DNA of 32,372 nt. Origin: Entomohabitans teleogrylli. Its GTDB lineage: Bacteria > Pseudomonadota > Gammaproteobacteria > Enterobacterales > Enterobacteriaceae. The notes under the pieces were generated by a model. That model searched no databases. It saw only the letters and a program-made list of their open reading frames with translations, and was not told the origin of the DNA. The stretch is taken from assembly GCF_001484765.1 (NCBI RefSeq), contig NZ_LLXO01000042.1, positions 1 to 32,372 of the forward strand, read 5' to 3'. The position numbers and the translations under genes are program-made. Of this stretch, positions 18,277 to 32,372 are shown piece after piece (positions within the stretch are counted from its first letter, which is position 1; every line of letters begins with the position of its first letter).

Positions 18277-19818
18277 ATGGCTAAAAAAAGTAGTAGGCTT
18301 TCGTTTACAACGCCACTGATTACCAGTTTTTTCGGCATATTAATCTGCTTTACGCTGATTGCCGCCTTTATGACGTGGATACAAAGAAAAGACATTACAG
18401 AAGCCTACCACAACATTAATCGTAATTTTGCCCACAACCTGGCCATGAACTACACGGAGTCATTGCTGCGCTCCAATGAATATATTCTGACCCGGGCGGC
18501 AACCTATTTCTCCCGCGAAGGAGAGCTGGATAACACCGTCAACCTCAATCCGGACCAGGGGCGTGAACTGTTAATGCGTCTGCTCACGCTAATGCCTACT
18601 GTCTCGACCATTAACATTGCCGATACCTCAGGCCGTTTCCTGCGGGTTCCCGGAGTCTCATCGCCGCCTAAATCCGGCGATATGGATGTACTGACCCGCC
18701 CGTGGTTTGTCCATTATCCGGAGTCCAGTCTGTTCACCCACTACACGCCGGTTTACGAAGATTTTTATACTCATCGCTATGTGGTTACGATTTATAAGCC
18801 TCTGATCGATCGTGACGGACGCCTGAAAGGCACCCTGGCTTTTGACCTCGATCTGGCCTCGCTGGGGTATGCGCTGCGCCAAATGCTCCCCCCGGTACAC
18901 GGAGAATTTTTTATTGTCGACCGGGACGGCAGAACAGTATTACACCCGGATCCGGGAATGCTGTTTCAATCACAAGTGTCGTCCGGGGTGGTGGACAAAA
19001 TGACCAGCGGCGCCGGGTATTTTTACGACAAAACGAGCGGTTACTGGTATTACTATTACTCCTACACTAACCCGGACTGGTTTATTGTATATAAAGTTTC
19101 TGGCAAAACGCTCAGCGATCTGATCAGACATGAAAGCGTCGCAATCATTTACGGTTTCGCTATTGGCGGCATTATTATCCTGCTGTTTGGCTTTTATTTA
19201 CGTCATGCCGCCAGCAACGTGCTGATGAATATTATCAACGCGATTAAGACCGGTGAGGTGCAAAGAGCGCCGGGTCTGGAAGCGCTGCTCAGTAAAGAGA
19301 TTGAAAGCAGTAAAAAACGCGAGCAGGATTTTGTACGCCAGGCCACCGTGGATGAGCTGACCGGCTGTAAAAATCGCCGGGCTTTTGATGAAGCAATCAA
19401 ACAACGTATCGATCAGCACCAGCCTTTTGCACTGGCGCTGATGGATATCGACAACTTTAAACGGATTAATGACACCTGGGGCCACCTGAGCGGCGATATT
19501 GTTCTGCGCGCCGTCGCCAGGGAAGGAATCAAGATAATGCAGCCCCACGATATCACTATCTATCGCTACGGCGGGGAAGAATTCGCGGTGCTCTTCGATA
19601 CGCATCATCTGGATGAAGCACTGAAATTGCTTGATGCCTGGCGTCTTGCCGTACTGGCGCGTACCTGGCGTGAACAGCCGCTGCAGGTAAGCTTCAGCGC
19701 CGGTTTTGGCCACTACAACCATGAGCCTGCCGCAACCTTTATCGCTGGCGTTGACGCTGCGCTTTATAAAGCCAAGCAGCAGGGCAAAAACCAGATAGTG
19801 ACGACATCACAGCTATAA
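18277..19818 (+). CDS. membrane diguanylate cyclase with dCache sensor domain
   Basis: Predicted to make the second messenger c-di-GMP from two GTP. It is 513 aa: a short basic N-tail, TM1 (about 14-34), an extracytoplasmic dCache-type sensor (about 37-285), TM2 (about 287-308), a linker helix and a GGDEF domain (about 355-510) with active site GGEEF at 432-436, metal Asp in LMDIDNFK (390) and NDTWGH. All expected catalytic residues are present, but the RxxD inhibitory site is replaced by PHDI. The sensor contains RPWF, Y160, D162 and D190 in the pattern of amino-acid-binding dCache domains. I do not recognise a named E. coli orthologue. It is a single gene between two terminators, convergent with rpoC, where E. 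coli K-12 has htrC. The ATG at 18277 has only a weak ribosome site. Confidence 0.9.
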   Translation: MAKKSSRLSFTTPLITSFFGILICFTLIAAFMTWIQRKDITEAYHNINRNFAHNLAMNYTESLLRSNEYILTRAATYFSREGELDNTVNLNPDQGRELLMRLLTLMPTVSTINIADTSGRFLRVPGVSSPPKSGDMDVLTRPWFVHYPESSLFTHYTPVYEDFYTHRYVVTIYKPLIDRDGRLKGTLAFDLDLASLGYALRQMLPPVHGEFFIVDRDGRTVLHPDPGMLFQSQVSSGVVDKMTSGAGYFYDKTSGYWYYYYSYTNPDWFIVYKVSGKTLSDLIRHESVAIIYGFAIGGIIILLFGFYLRHAASNVLMNIINAIKTGEVQRAPGLEALLSKEIESSKKREQDFVRQATVDELTGCKNRRAFDEAIKQRIDQHQPFALALMDIDNFKRINDTWGHLSGDIVLRAVAREGIKIMQPHDITIYRYGGEEFAVLFDTHHLDEALKLLDAWRLAVLARTWREQPLQVSFSAGFGHYNHEPAATFIAGVDAALYKAKQQGKNQIVTTSQL

Positions 19819-19863
19819 CGCCTGGCGCGGTATTTCCCGCTGTCTCGCTTGCGTATCTGCCAT

Positions 19864-19890
19864 AAAAAAACCCGCCGAAGCGGGTTTTTT
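19864..19890. terminator. bidirectional terminator between diguanylate cyclase gene and rpoC
   Basis: CCCGC (19871-19875), loop CGAA, GCGGG (19880-19884), with A7 on the left and T6 on the right. It works as an intrinsic terminator for rightward transcripts of the cyclase gene and for leftward transcripts of the rpoBC operon. Confidence 0.9.
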
Positions 19891-19909
19891 ATTAGCGAAT
19901 GTCTGACGA

Positions 19910-24133
<4,224 letters not shown>

Positions 24134-24162
24134 GGATTGGCTCCCGTCGGAGTTAGCACATT

Positions 24163-24190
24163 CCGCTGCCGGGTGTTATCCCGGCAGCGG
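24163..24190 (-). other. strong hairpin in the rpoB-rpoC gap
   Basis: CCGCTGCCGGG (24163-24173) and CCCGGCAGCGG (24180-24190) form a perfect 11-bp stem with a 6-nt loop between the rpoB stop and the rpoC ribosome site. No T-run follows on the minus strand, so it should not terminate. It may stabilise or process the message. Confidence 0.7.
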
Positions 24191-24209
24191 TGACCTGTTT
24201 GAGCGAGAA

Positions 24210-27200
24210 TTACTCGTCTTCCAGTTCGATGTTGATACCCAGCGAACGGATCTCTTTCAGCAGTACGTTGAAAGATTCCGGCATGCCCGGTTCCATCTGA
24301 TGGTTGCCGTCCACGATGTTCTTATACATCTTGGTACGACCATTGACGTCATCAGACTTAACGGTGAGCATTTCCTGCAGGGTATAGGCGGCGCCGTAAG
24401 CTTCCAGCGCCCATACTTCCATCTCCCCGAAGCGCTGACCACCGAACTGCGCCTTACCACCCAGCGGCTGCTGAGTAACCAGGCTGTAAGAACCGGTGGA
24501 ACGAGCGTGCATTTTGTCGTCGACCAGGTGGTTCAGTTTAAGCATGTACATGTAACCCACGGTTACCGGACGCTCGAACTGCTCACCGGTGCGGCCGTCA
24601 AACAGGGTGATCTGACCGGAAGTCGGCAGATCGCCCAGTTGCAGCAGCTCTTTGATTTCCGCTTCTTTGGCGCCATCGAACACGGGTGTAGCGATCGGCA
24701 TACCTTTTTTCAGGTTTTCCGCCAGACGCAGCACTTCTTCATCGCTGAAGGTGTTCAGATCAACTCTCTGACGAACGTCAGCGCCGAGATCGTAAGCACG
24801 CTGGATGAACTCGCGCAGTTTCGCGACTTCCTGCTGCTGCTTGAGCATGGCGTTGATCTTGTCGCCGATACCTTTCGCCGCCATCCCCAGGTGAGTTTCC
24901 AGAATCTGACCGATGTTCATACGCGACGGTACGCCCAGCGGGTTCAGAACGATATCTACCGGCGTGCCGTTTTCATCGTAAGGCATATCTTCGATCGGGT
25001 TGATCTTGGAGATAACACCTTTGTTACCATGGCGGCCCGCCATCTTATCGCCCGGCTGGATCTGACGTTTAACGGCCAGATACACCTTAACGATCTTCAG
25101 TACGCCCGGCGCCAGATCGTCGCCCTGAGTGATCTTGCGACGCTTGGCTTCGAGTTTCTTCTCGAACTCGTGCTTCAGTTCGTCATACTGCTCAGCCAGC
25201 TGTTCCAGCTGATTCTGTTTGTCTTCGTCGGTCAGGCCCAGTTCCAGCCAGCGGTCGCGCGGCAGTTTGTCGAGCTTCTCAGCTTCAACGCCACCAGAGA
25301 CCAGCACGGTGTGGATACGAGCAAACAGGCCGGCTTCAAGGATCTGCAGCTCTTCAGACAGGTCTTTCTTCGCCTGCTTGAGCTGCATCTCTTCGATTTC
25401 CAGCGCGCGTTTGTCTTTTTCAACGCCGTCACGGGTGAAGACCTGAACGTCGATAACGGTACCGGAAACGCCGTTCGGCACGCGCAGAGACGAGTCTTTA
25501 ACGTCAGACGCTTTCTCACCGAAGATCGCACGCAGCAGTTTTTCTTCCGGCGTCAGCTGGGTTTCGCCTTTCGGCGTTACCTTACCAACCAGAATGTCGC
25601 CGCCGGTCACTTCCGCACCGATATAAACGATACCGGATTCATCCAGTTTGGAGAGCGCCGCTTCACCCACGTTCGGGATGTCTGCGGTGATCTCTTCCGG
25701 CCCCAGCTTGGTGTCACGGGACACGCACGCCAGTTCCTGAATGTGGATGGTGGTGAAACGGTCTTCCTGAACCACACGCTCGGAAACGAGGATGGAGTCT
25801 TCGAAGTTGTAACCATTCCACGGCATGAACGCCACGCGCATGTTCTGACCGAGCGCCAGTTCACCGAGGTCGGTAGACGGACCATCTGCCAGCACGTCGC
25901 CGCGCTCAACCGGCTCGCCCAGAGACACACACGGCATCTGGTTGATACAGGTGTTCTGGTTAGAACGGGTGTACTTGGTCAGGTTATAGATGTCGATACC
26001 GGCTTCGCCCGGATACATCTCGTCTTCGTTAACTTTGATAACGATACGGGAAGCATCCACGTACTGGACGGTACCGCCGCGCTTAGCCACCGCGGTCACA
26101 CCGGAGTCAACGGCTACCGCACGCTCCATACCGGTACCAACCAGCGGCTTATCAGCGCGCAGCGTTGGAACCGCCTGACGTTGCATGTTCGCACCCATCA
26201 ATGCACGGTTGGCGTCATCGTGCTCCAGGAATGGGATCAGGGACGCACCCACGGAAACCACCTGCTGGGTGGAAACGTCCATATAGTCAACCTGATCGGC
26301 GCTGAACAGGCTGGATTCGCCTTTACTACGGCAAGTGACCAGATCGTCAACGAAGCGACCTTCGTCCGACAGGTTGGTGTTCGCCTGAGCGATAACGTAG
26401 TTACCTTCCTCAATCGCGGACAGGTAATGAATTTCATCAGTTACCACACCGTCAGTCACTTTACGATACGGCGTTTCCAGGAAGCCGTATTCGTTAGTCT
26501 GCGCATACACCGACAGGGAGTTGATCAGACCGATGTTCGGACCTTCAGGCGTCTCGATCGGACATACACGACCGTAGTGGGTCGGGTGAACGTCTCGAAC
26601 TTCGAAGCCTGCGCGCTCACGGGTCAGACCACCCGGGCCAAGTGCGGAGATACGACGTTTGTGGGTGATCTCAGACAGCGGGTTGTTCTGGTCCATAAAC
26701 TGAGACAGCTGGCTGGAGCCGAAGAACTCTTTCACCGCCGCGGAAATCGGCTTGGCGTTGATCATGTCCTGAGGCATCAGGGTGTCCAGATCGCCCAGCG
26801 ACAGACGCTCTTTTACCGCGCGCTCTACGCGCACCAGGCCGACGCGGAACTGGTTTTCCGCCATTTCGCCCACGGAACGGATACGACGGTTGCCGAGGTG
26901 GTCGATATCGTCCACTTCGCCTTTGCCGTTACGGATATCGATGAGCTTTTTCATGACATCAATGATGTCTTCTTTGCTCAGAATACCGGAGCCTTCAATG
27001 TCGTCACGCAGCAGAGAACGGTTGAACTTCATACGACCAACCGCAGACAGATCATAGCGGTCTTCAGAGAAGAACAGATTCTCGAACAGGCTTTCCGCCG
27101 CTTCACGCGTCGGCGGCTCACCCGGGCGCATCATGCGGTAGATTTCTACCAGCGCGCTCAGACGATCGGTCGTCGGGTCGATACGTACCGTCTCTGACAT

Positions 27201-28238
27201 GTACGGACCATGATCCAGATCGTTGGTGAACAGCGTTTCAATACGTTTGTAACCGGCCTGGCTCAGCTTCGCCAGCAGATCCAGCGACAGCTCCATGTTA
27301 GCCGGGCAAATCAGTTCACCGGTAGACTGGTCGATATAATCTTTAGAGGCGACTTTGCCGGCAATGTACTCAACCGGAACTTCGATGTGCTTAACATCGT
27401 CTTTTTCCAGCTGGCGGATGTGGCGCGCGGTAATACGGCGGCCTTTTTCCACATACACTTTGCCATTCGCTTCAATGTCAAAGGAGGCGGTTTCGCCGCG
27501 CAGACGCTCCGGCACCAGCTCCATCTGCAGCTTGTTATCGCGAATTTCGAAGACAACTTTTTCAAAGAACAGATCGAGAATCTGCTCAGTGGTGTAATCC
27601 AGCGCGCGCAGGATAATGGTTGCCGGCAACTTACGACGACGGTCGATACGGACAAACAGGTTGTCTTTCGGATCGAACTCAAAGTCCAGCCAGGAACCAC
27701 GGTAAGGAATGATGCGTGCGTTATACAGCACCTTACCGGAAGAGTGAGTTTTACCTTTGTCGGAGTCAAAGAAGACGCCAGGACTACGGTGCAGCTGAGA
27801 AACGATAACGCGCTCAGTACCGTTAATCACAAAGGTACCGTTATCGGTCATGAGCGGGATTTCGCCCATGTAGACTTCTTGCTCTTTAATGTCTTTTACT
27901 GTGCCTTCCGGCGCTTCGCGCTCATAGATCACCAGACGCAATTTTACGCGCAGCGGTGCGGAATAGGTCACGCCGCGGATCTGGCACTCTTTGACATCAA
28001 AGACAGGTTCGCCAAGACGGTAGCTGACATACTGCAGTTCCGAATTACCGCTGTAGCTCTGAATCGGGAATACGGAGCGGAAAGCCGCTTCAAGACCGTA
28101 CTGCCCTTCAGGATCTTGCTCGATAAACTTCTGGAACGAGTCAAGCTGGATAGAAAGGAGATAGGGAACATCCAGTACTTGTGGACGTTTACCAAAATCC
28201 TTACGAATACGTTTTTTCTCGGTATAGGAGTAAACCAT
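24210..28238 (-). CDS. rpoB: RNA polymerase beta subunit
   Basis: Second large subunit of RNA polymerase, 1342 aa as in E. coli. The start is the ATG at 28238 ([19 protein letters not shown]) with GAGGAA upstream; the frame is open 14 codons further but that is not the family start. The rifampicin region (around residues 507-533) reads [20 protein letters not shown] then [11 protein letters not shown]. It has the wild-type residues at the usual resistance positions (Ser512, Asp516, His526, Ser531), so no classic resistance change is seen. The catalytic loop [11 protein letters not shown] and the C-terminal ELEDE-type end are intact. It is transcribed from the rplJ promoter through the attenuator at 28488-28518. 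Confidence 0.99.
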   Translation of the reverse strand: MVYSYTEKKRIRKDFGKRPQVLDVPYLLSIQLDSFQKFIEQDPEGQYGLEAAFRSVFPIQSYSGNSELQYVSYRLGEPVFDVKECQIRGVTYSAPLRVKLRLVIYEREAPEGTVKDIKEQEVYMGEIPLMTDNGTFVINGTERVIVSQLHRSPGVFFDSDKGKTHSSGKVLYNARIIPYRGSWLDFEFDPKDNLFVRIDRRRKLPATIILRALDYTTEQILDLFFEKVVFEIRDNKLQMELVPERLRGETASFDIEANGKVYVEKGRRITARHIRQLEKDDVKHIEVPVEYIAGKVASKDYIDQSTGELICPANMELSLDLLAKLSQAGYKRIETLFTNDLDHGPYMSETVRIDPTTDRLSALVEIYRMMRPGEPPTREAAESLFENLFFSEDRYDLSAVGRMKFNRSLLRDDIEGSGILSKEDIIDVMKKLIDIRNGKGEVDDIDHLGNRRIRSVGEMAENQFRVGLVRVERAVKERLSLGDLDTLMPQDMINAKPISAAVKEFFGSSQLSQFMDQNNPLSEITHKRRISALGPGGLTRERAGFEVRDVHPTHYGRVCPIETPEGPNIGLINSLSVYAQTNEYGFLETPYRKVTDGVVTDEIHYLSAIEEGNYVIAQANTNLSDEGRFVDDLVTCRSKGESSLFSADQVDYMDVSTQQVVSVGASLIPFLEHDDANRALMGANMQRQAVPTLRADKPLVGTGMERAVAVDSGVTAVAKRGGTVQYVDASRIVIKVNEDEMYPGEAGIDIYNLTKYTRSNQNTCINQMPCVSLGEPVERGDVLADGPSTDLGELALGQNMRVAFMPWNGYNFEDSILVSERVVQEDRFTTIHIQELACVSRDTKLGPEEITADIPNVGEAALSKLDESGIVYIGAEVTGGDILVGKVTPKGETQLTPEEKLLRAIFGEKASDVKDSSLRVPNGVSGTVIDVQVFTRDGVEKDKRALEIEEMQLKQAKKDLSEELQILEAGLFARIHTVLVSGGVEAEKLDKLPRDRWLELGLTDEDKQNQLEQLAEQYDELKHEFEKKLEAKRRKITQGDDLAPGVLKIVKVYLAVKRQIQPGDKMAGRHGNKGVISKINPIEDMPYDENGTPVDIVLNPLGVPSRMNIGQILETHLGMAAKGIGDKINAMLKQQQEVAKLREFIQRAYDLGADVRQRVDLNTFSDEEVLRLAENLKKGMPIATPVFDGAKEAEIKELLQLGDLPTSGQITLFDGRTGEQFERPVTVGYMYMLKLNHLVDDKMHARSTGSYSLVTQQPLGGKAQFGGQRFGEMEVWALEAYGAAYTLQEMLTVKSDDVNGRTKMYKNIVDGNHQMEPGMPESFNVLLKEIRSLGINIELEDE

Positions 28239-28487
28239 AGGGTTCCTCAGCTCGCTGACAAGTCGACCCACTCTGCCCATTGACGGGACAGTTTATGCAA
28301 CACTATTTTGTTGACCGGAAAATGGATACTTTCCGCAATACCTGTTTCTATCACTCTTAAATCATTTCATTGCGATTTACACAGGATTCACGTCCTGTCG
28401 CAGTATATTAAGTCGTCGATAGAAACAAGCATTGAAAGGCAAACCAGCAGTCAAACAGTGTGAAACACTGCCGGCGCCCTACAGCGC
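28239..28487 (-). promoter_or_regulatory. rpoB leader
   Basis: About 250 bases of untranslated message between the rplL-rpoB attenuator and rpoB. It closely follows the E. coli leader, where RNase III cuts and translational control of rpoB occurs. I see no ORF with a good ribosome site in it and cannot place the RNase III cuts by eye. Confidence 0.6.
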
Positions 28488-28518
28488 AAAAAGGCTGGTG
28501 ACCAAAAAGTCACCAGCC
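28488..28518 (-). terminator. rplL-rpoB attenuator (partial terminator)
   Basis: On the minus strand GGCTGGTGAC (28518-28509), a 6-nt loop, GTCACCAGCC (28502-28493), then TTTTT (28492-28488). The perfect 10-bp stem plus T-run is nearly identical to the E. coli attenuator that lowers rpoBC transcription relative to rplJL. A smaller AGCCT...AGGCT hairpin lies just before it (about 28521-28540). Confidence 0.9.
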
Positions 28519-28557
28519 ATCAGCCTAATCGCTCAGGCTGCAACCGGAAGGGTTGGC

Positions 28558-28923
<366 letters not shown>

Positions 28924-28990
28924 TTAAATTGTTCCTGAAAATCAGAATAAAGTTTATACGTTAGCAAGCATGTGAGGGAAAAAAGCGCGC

Positions 28991-29488
28991 TTACGCAGCT
29001 TCTTTCGCATCGCGTACAGCAGCCAGAGTACGAACCAGTTTGCCGGCAGCGGCTTCTTTCATGGTCGACATCAGGCGTGCAATTGCTTCTTCGTAAGTCG
29101 GCAGAGTTGCCAGGCGATCGATCTGGGACGCCGGGATCAGCTCACCTTCAAAGGCAGCGGCTTTGACCTCAAATTTTGCATTCGCTTTCGCGAACTCTTT
29201 GAACAGACGAGCAGCTGCGCCCGGGTGTTCCATAGAGTATGCAATCAGGGTCGGACCAACAAACGCGTCTTTCAGGCACTCAAACTGAGTACCTTCAACA
29301 ACACGGCGCATCAGAGTGTTGCGAACAACACGCATGTAAACGCCGGCTTCGCGACCTGCTTTACGCAGTTCGGTCATTTTATCTACGGAAACGCCGCGAG
29401 AATCGGCAACAACCGCAGACAGCGCGCCTTTGGCTACTTCGCTGACTTCAGCAACAATCGCTTGTTTGTCTTGAAGATTTAAAGCCAT
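28991..29488 (-). CDS. rplJ: 50S ribosomal protein L10
   Basis: Base of the ribosomal stalk that anchors the L7/L12 dimers; it also acts as translational repressor of its own message. It is 165 aa, as in E. coli. It has the N-terminal rRNA-binding domain ([35 protein letters not shown]) and a C-terminal helix that binds L12 dimers. AGGAG lies upstream of the ATG. The long leader 29489-29741 is its regulatory target. Confidence 0.99.
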   Translation of the reverse strand: MALNLQDKQAIVAEVSEVAKGALSAVVADSRGVSVDKMTELRKAGREAGVYMRVVRNTLMRRVVEGTQFECLKDAFVGPTLIAYSMEHPGAAARLFKEFAKANAKFEVKAAAFEGELIPASQIDRLATLPTYEEAIARLMSTMKEAAAGKLVRTLAAVRDAKEAA

Positions 29489-29741
29489 TAGCTTTTTGCT
29501 CCTGGATTTTGCCGGGACAGAGTCCCGGAACTCACTTCACGCTAAATCAGGATGATAAAGCGCGTCGAAAATACGGTGAGCAGAAACAAGCCAAAGACTA
29601 CATAAAATATTCTTTAGGTTCTGTCACCGTCTACGCAGGAAATTAAGCCCTTGCGGGGCGCCTGCGGTCTTGGACGGAGGCCTGGATAAGGCCAGGCTCC
29701 AACCACAAATTCTGTCTGTTCCGGATAACCAGAACAATGGG
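29489..29741 (-). promoter_or_regulatory. rplJ leader, L10-L12 autoregulatory region
   Basis: About 250 bases of untranslated RNA between the rplJ promoter and rplJ, rich in helices, for example GGAGCCTGGCC...GGCCTCCGTCC at about 29700-29670. In E. coli the L10-L12 complex binds this leader to repress rplJL translation. Similarity of sequence and position supports the same role; I cannot draw the full fold by eye. Confidence 0.75.
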
Positions 29742-29747
29742 CGTAAG

Positions 29748-29776
29748 ATTGTAGACAAATCCGCCGCCCACGTAAA
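29748..29776 (-). promoter_or_regulatory. rplJL-rpoBC promoter (P-L10)
   Basis: Minus strand: -35 TTTACG (29776-29771), a 17-base spacer, -10 TACAAT (29753-29748); start expected near 29741. It lies just after the rplA stop and corresponds to the main E. coli promoter for rplJL-rpoBC. Confidence 0.85.
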
Positions 29777-29784
29777 GGCGAATA

Positions 29785-31065
<1,281 letters not shown>

Positions 31066-31076
<11 letters not shown>

Positions 31077-31103
31077 CGCGAAATTGTATGCCAGTTTCGC
31101 GCC
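31066..31103 (-). terminator. terminator of secE-nusG
   Basis: Minus strand: GGCGCGAAA (31103-31095), an 11-nt loop, TTTCGCGCC (31083-31075), then TTTTGTTTTT (31074-31065 region). The perfect 9-bp stem with T-rich tail, 34 bases past the nusG stop, is a good intrinsic terminator. Confidence 0.8.
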
Positions 31104-31111
31104 TCATGCAA
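31083..31111 (-). promoter_or_regulatory. rplKA promoter (P-L11), lying within the nusG terminator
   Basis: Minus strand: -35 TTGCAT (31111-31106), a 17-base spacer, -10 TACAAT (31088-31083); start expected near 31076. The -10 falls in the loop and inner stem of the nusG terminator hairpin. Confidence 0.8.
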
Positions 31112-31136
31112 CATCTGAACGATGTAATGACTGTCG

Positions 31137-31682
31137 TCAGGCCTTCTCGACCTGGCTGAAGTCAAGTTCCACCGGGGTGGAGCGACCAAAAATAGAAACC
31201 GACACTTTCAGGCGGCTCTTCTCGTAGTCGACTTCTTCAACAACGCCGTTAAAGTCAGCGAACGGACCGTCATTAACACGCACCATTTCACCCGGTTCAA
31301 ACAGCGTCTTCGGACGCGGCTTATCACCCACCTGCTGCAGGCGGTTCATAATCGCATCAACTTCTTTATCGCTGATCGGCGCGGGGCGATCAGATGTCCC
31401 GCCAATGAACCCCATCACGCGCGGAACGCTGCGCACCAGGTGCCAGCTCGCGTCATTCATCACCATTTGAACCAGTACATAACCCGGAAAAAACTTGCGC
31501 TCGCTTTTGCGGCGCTGACCGCCACGGATTTCCACCACTTCTTCGGTAGGAACCATGACTTCGCCAAATAACTCTTCCATGTTATGTAATTTGATATGCT
31601 CGCGCAGCGATGTCGCTACGCGGCCTTCAAAACCGGAAAACGCCTGAACGACGTACCAGCGCTTTTTGGGAGCTTCAGACAT
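31137..31682 (-). CDS. nusG: transcription antitermination factor NusG
   Basis: Elongation factor that binds the RNA polymerase clamp, aids Rho and couples transcription to ribosomes through S10. It is 181 aa, as in E. coli. The NGN domain (about 1-117) includes [20 protein letters not shown] and [10 protein letters not shown]. The C-terminal KOW domain (about 125-181) includes [25 protein letters not shown]. The gene begins 1 base after secE, so the two are coupled. Confidence 0.99.
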   Translation of the reverse strand: MSEAPKKRWYVVQAFSGFEGRVATSLREHIKLHNMEELFGEVMVPTEEVVEIRGGQRRKSERKFFPGYVLVQMVMNDASWHLVRSVPRVMGFIGGTSDRPAPISDKEVDAIMNRLQQVGDKPRPKTLFEPGEMVRVNDGPFADFNGVVEEVDYEKSRLKVSVSIFGRSTPVELDFSQVEKA

Positions 31683-31683
31683 C

Positions 31684-32067
31684 TCAGAACCTCAGGCCAG
31701 TGATTAAGGATACCAGGCGAACCAGAATACCATCCAGTCCCCACAGGATCAGTGACATTACAGCCGTTACCGCAGCCACAATCAGCGTGGTGTGCAGTGT
31801 TTCCTGGCGCGTGGGCCAAATCACCTTGCGGACTTCGGTTCTCGCTTCACGGGCAAAGGCAACGGTGGCCTTACCTTTTGTCGTCAACAGCGCGACACCA
31901 CCCGCTGCAGCAATCAGAATTACCACTGCAAGGGCACGCAACGGCAGAGTGATGTCACGATAGAGGTAGTTGCCCACCACTGCTGCAATCAGCAGAACGG
32001 CGACAACCAGCCACTTCATCGCATCCAGGCCGCGGCCGCTTCCTTGAGTTTCGGTATTCGCACTCAT
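31684..32067 (-). CDS. secE: preprotein translocase subunit SecE
   Basis: Essential inner-membrane subunit of the SecYEG channel. It is 127 aa, as in E. coli, with the three membrane segments typical of enteric SecE (about 17-36, 43-63 and 92-111) and the conserved cytoplasmic amphipathic helix [20 protein letters not shown] before the last one. The start is the ATG at 32067 ([13 protein letters not shown]). An in-frame ATG 21 codons earlier (32130) adds non-family sequence and is rejected. It is co-transcribed with nusG. Confidence 0.98.
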   Translation of the reverse strand: MSANTETQGSGRGLDAMKWLVVAVLLIAAVVGNYLYRDITLPLRALAVVILIAAAGGVALLTTKGKATVAFAREARTEVRKVIWPTRQETLHTTLIVAAVTAVMSLILWGLDGILVRLVSLITGLRF

Positions 32068-32183
32068 AAACCAACCTGTCACAAATAAGTCAGACAAACA
32101 TTTTCGCCCCGCAGAAGCGAGGCAAACCAAACCGAAAACGCATTACCTACAAATTACCGACTGCAGGGATATATCAGCTTCGG

Positions 32184-32211
32184 TATATACGCTATCTACA
32201 GAGCCTGTCTC
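32184..32211 (-). promoter_or_regulatory. candidate promoter of secE-nusG
   Basis: Minus strand: GAGACA (32211-32206), a 16-base spacer, TATATA (32189-32184); start near 32177, giving a leader of about 110 nt. The rest of 32068-32268 shows no ORF worth calling. A GCCTCGC/GCGGGGC hairpin lies at about 32137-32120. Confidence 0.45.
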
Positions 32212-32268
32212 AGCAATGATTATGAGAAAAAAATCACTGATGAGCCAGGTTCTGGTTCGAGAGCGTGC

Positions 32269-32291
32269 AAAAAGGGCATCAAATGATGCCC
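32269..32291 (-). terminator. intrinsic terminator of tufB
   Basis: Minus strand: GGGCATC (32291-32285), a short AT loop, GATGCCC (32280-32274), then TTTTT (32273-32269), about 38 bases after the tuf stop. Confidence 0.85.
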
Positions 32292-32328
32292 TTTTCATGC
32301 GCATTGCGTCAAATGTTATCAGCAATAA

Positions 32329-32372
32329 TTAGCTGAGAACTTTAGCAACAACGCCCGCGCCAACGGTACGGC
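32329..32372 (-). CDS. tufB: elongation factor Tu, C-terminal end only (cut by window edge)
   Basis: The last 13 codons plus stop of an EF-Tu gene: RTVGAGVVAKVLS, the conserved C-terminus of the tRNA-delivering GTPase. In E. coli the copy next to secE is tufB and ends in Ser, whereas tufA ends in Gly. Both the position and the terminal Ser point to tufB. Confidence 0.93.
   Translation of the reverse strand, partial: RTVGAGVVAKVLS

Overview
The window is core chromosome of an enterobacterium in the Escherichia/Salmonella/Klebsiella group. Nearly every protein aligns along its length with the E. coli K-12 protein I remember, and the gene order equals the E. coli 90-minute region in reverse: rrn-type promoter, purHD, zraR-zraS, zraP, yjaH, hupA, yjaG, nfi, hemE, nudC, rsd, thiCEFSGH, a diguanylate cyclase, rpoC, rpoB, rplL, rplJ, rplA, rplK, nusG, secE, tufB. 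Many residues differ from E. coli (ZraS, ZraP, Rsd, YjaH), so it is not E. coli itself. I cannot fix the genus from sequence alone. I see no insertion sequence, phage, integron, CRISPR array, tRNA or rRNA gene body.

Left part (1-4.7 kb): the edge holds the P1 promoter, and the -35 of P2, of a ribosomal RNA operon reading leftward out of the window. It is divergent from purHD, which has a PurR operator and a structured leader of about 200 nt. purHD makes IMP-pathway enzymes and converges on zraR with overlapping stop codons.

4.7-9 kb: the zinc/envelope-stress system ZraS-ZraR-ZraP with two divergent sigma-54 promoters and mirrored ZraR boxes. ZraS carries an extra PAS domain compared with E. 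coli. Next come the lipoprotein gene yjaH, hupA (HU-alpha) and yjaG.

9-18 kb: nudC-hemE-nfi (RNA decapping/NADH hydrolysis, heme synthesis, deaminated-DNA repair), the divergent anti-sigma-70 gene rsd, then a TPP riboswitch in front of the tightly overlapped thiCEFSGH operon, which builds both halves of thiamine phosphate.

18-20 kb: a membrane dCache-GGDEF diguanylate cyclase where E. coli K-12 has htrC. This is the only clearly accessory gene.

20-32 kb: the transcription/translation cluster on the minus strand (tufB end, secE-nusG, rplKA, rplJL, rpoBC) with its known promoters, L1 and L10 leaders and the rplL-rpoB attenuator.

The window is mostly ordinary backbone. No strong candidate for a wholly new system stands out. 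The most worthwhile leads are the PAS-bearing ZraS, the diguanylate cyclase locus, the purH leader, and several terminators or promoters embedded in other functional sequence.
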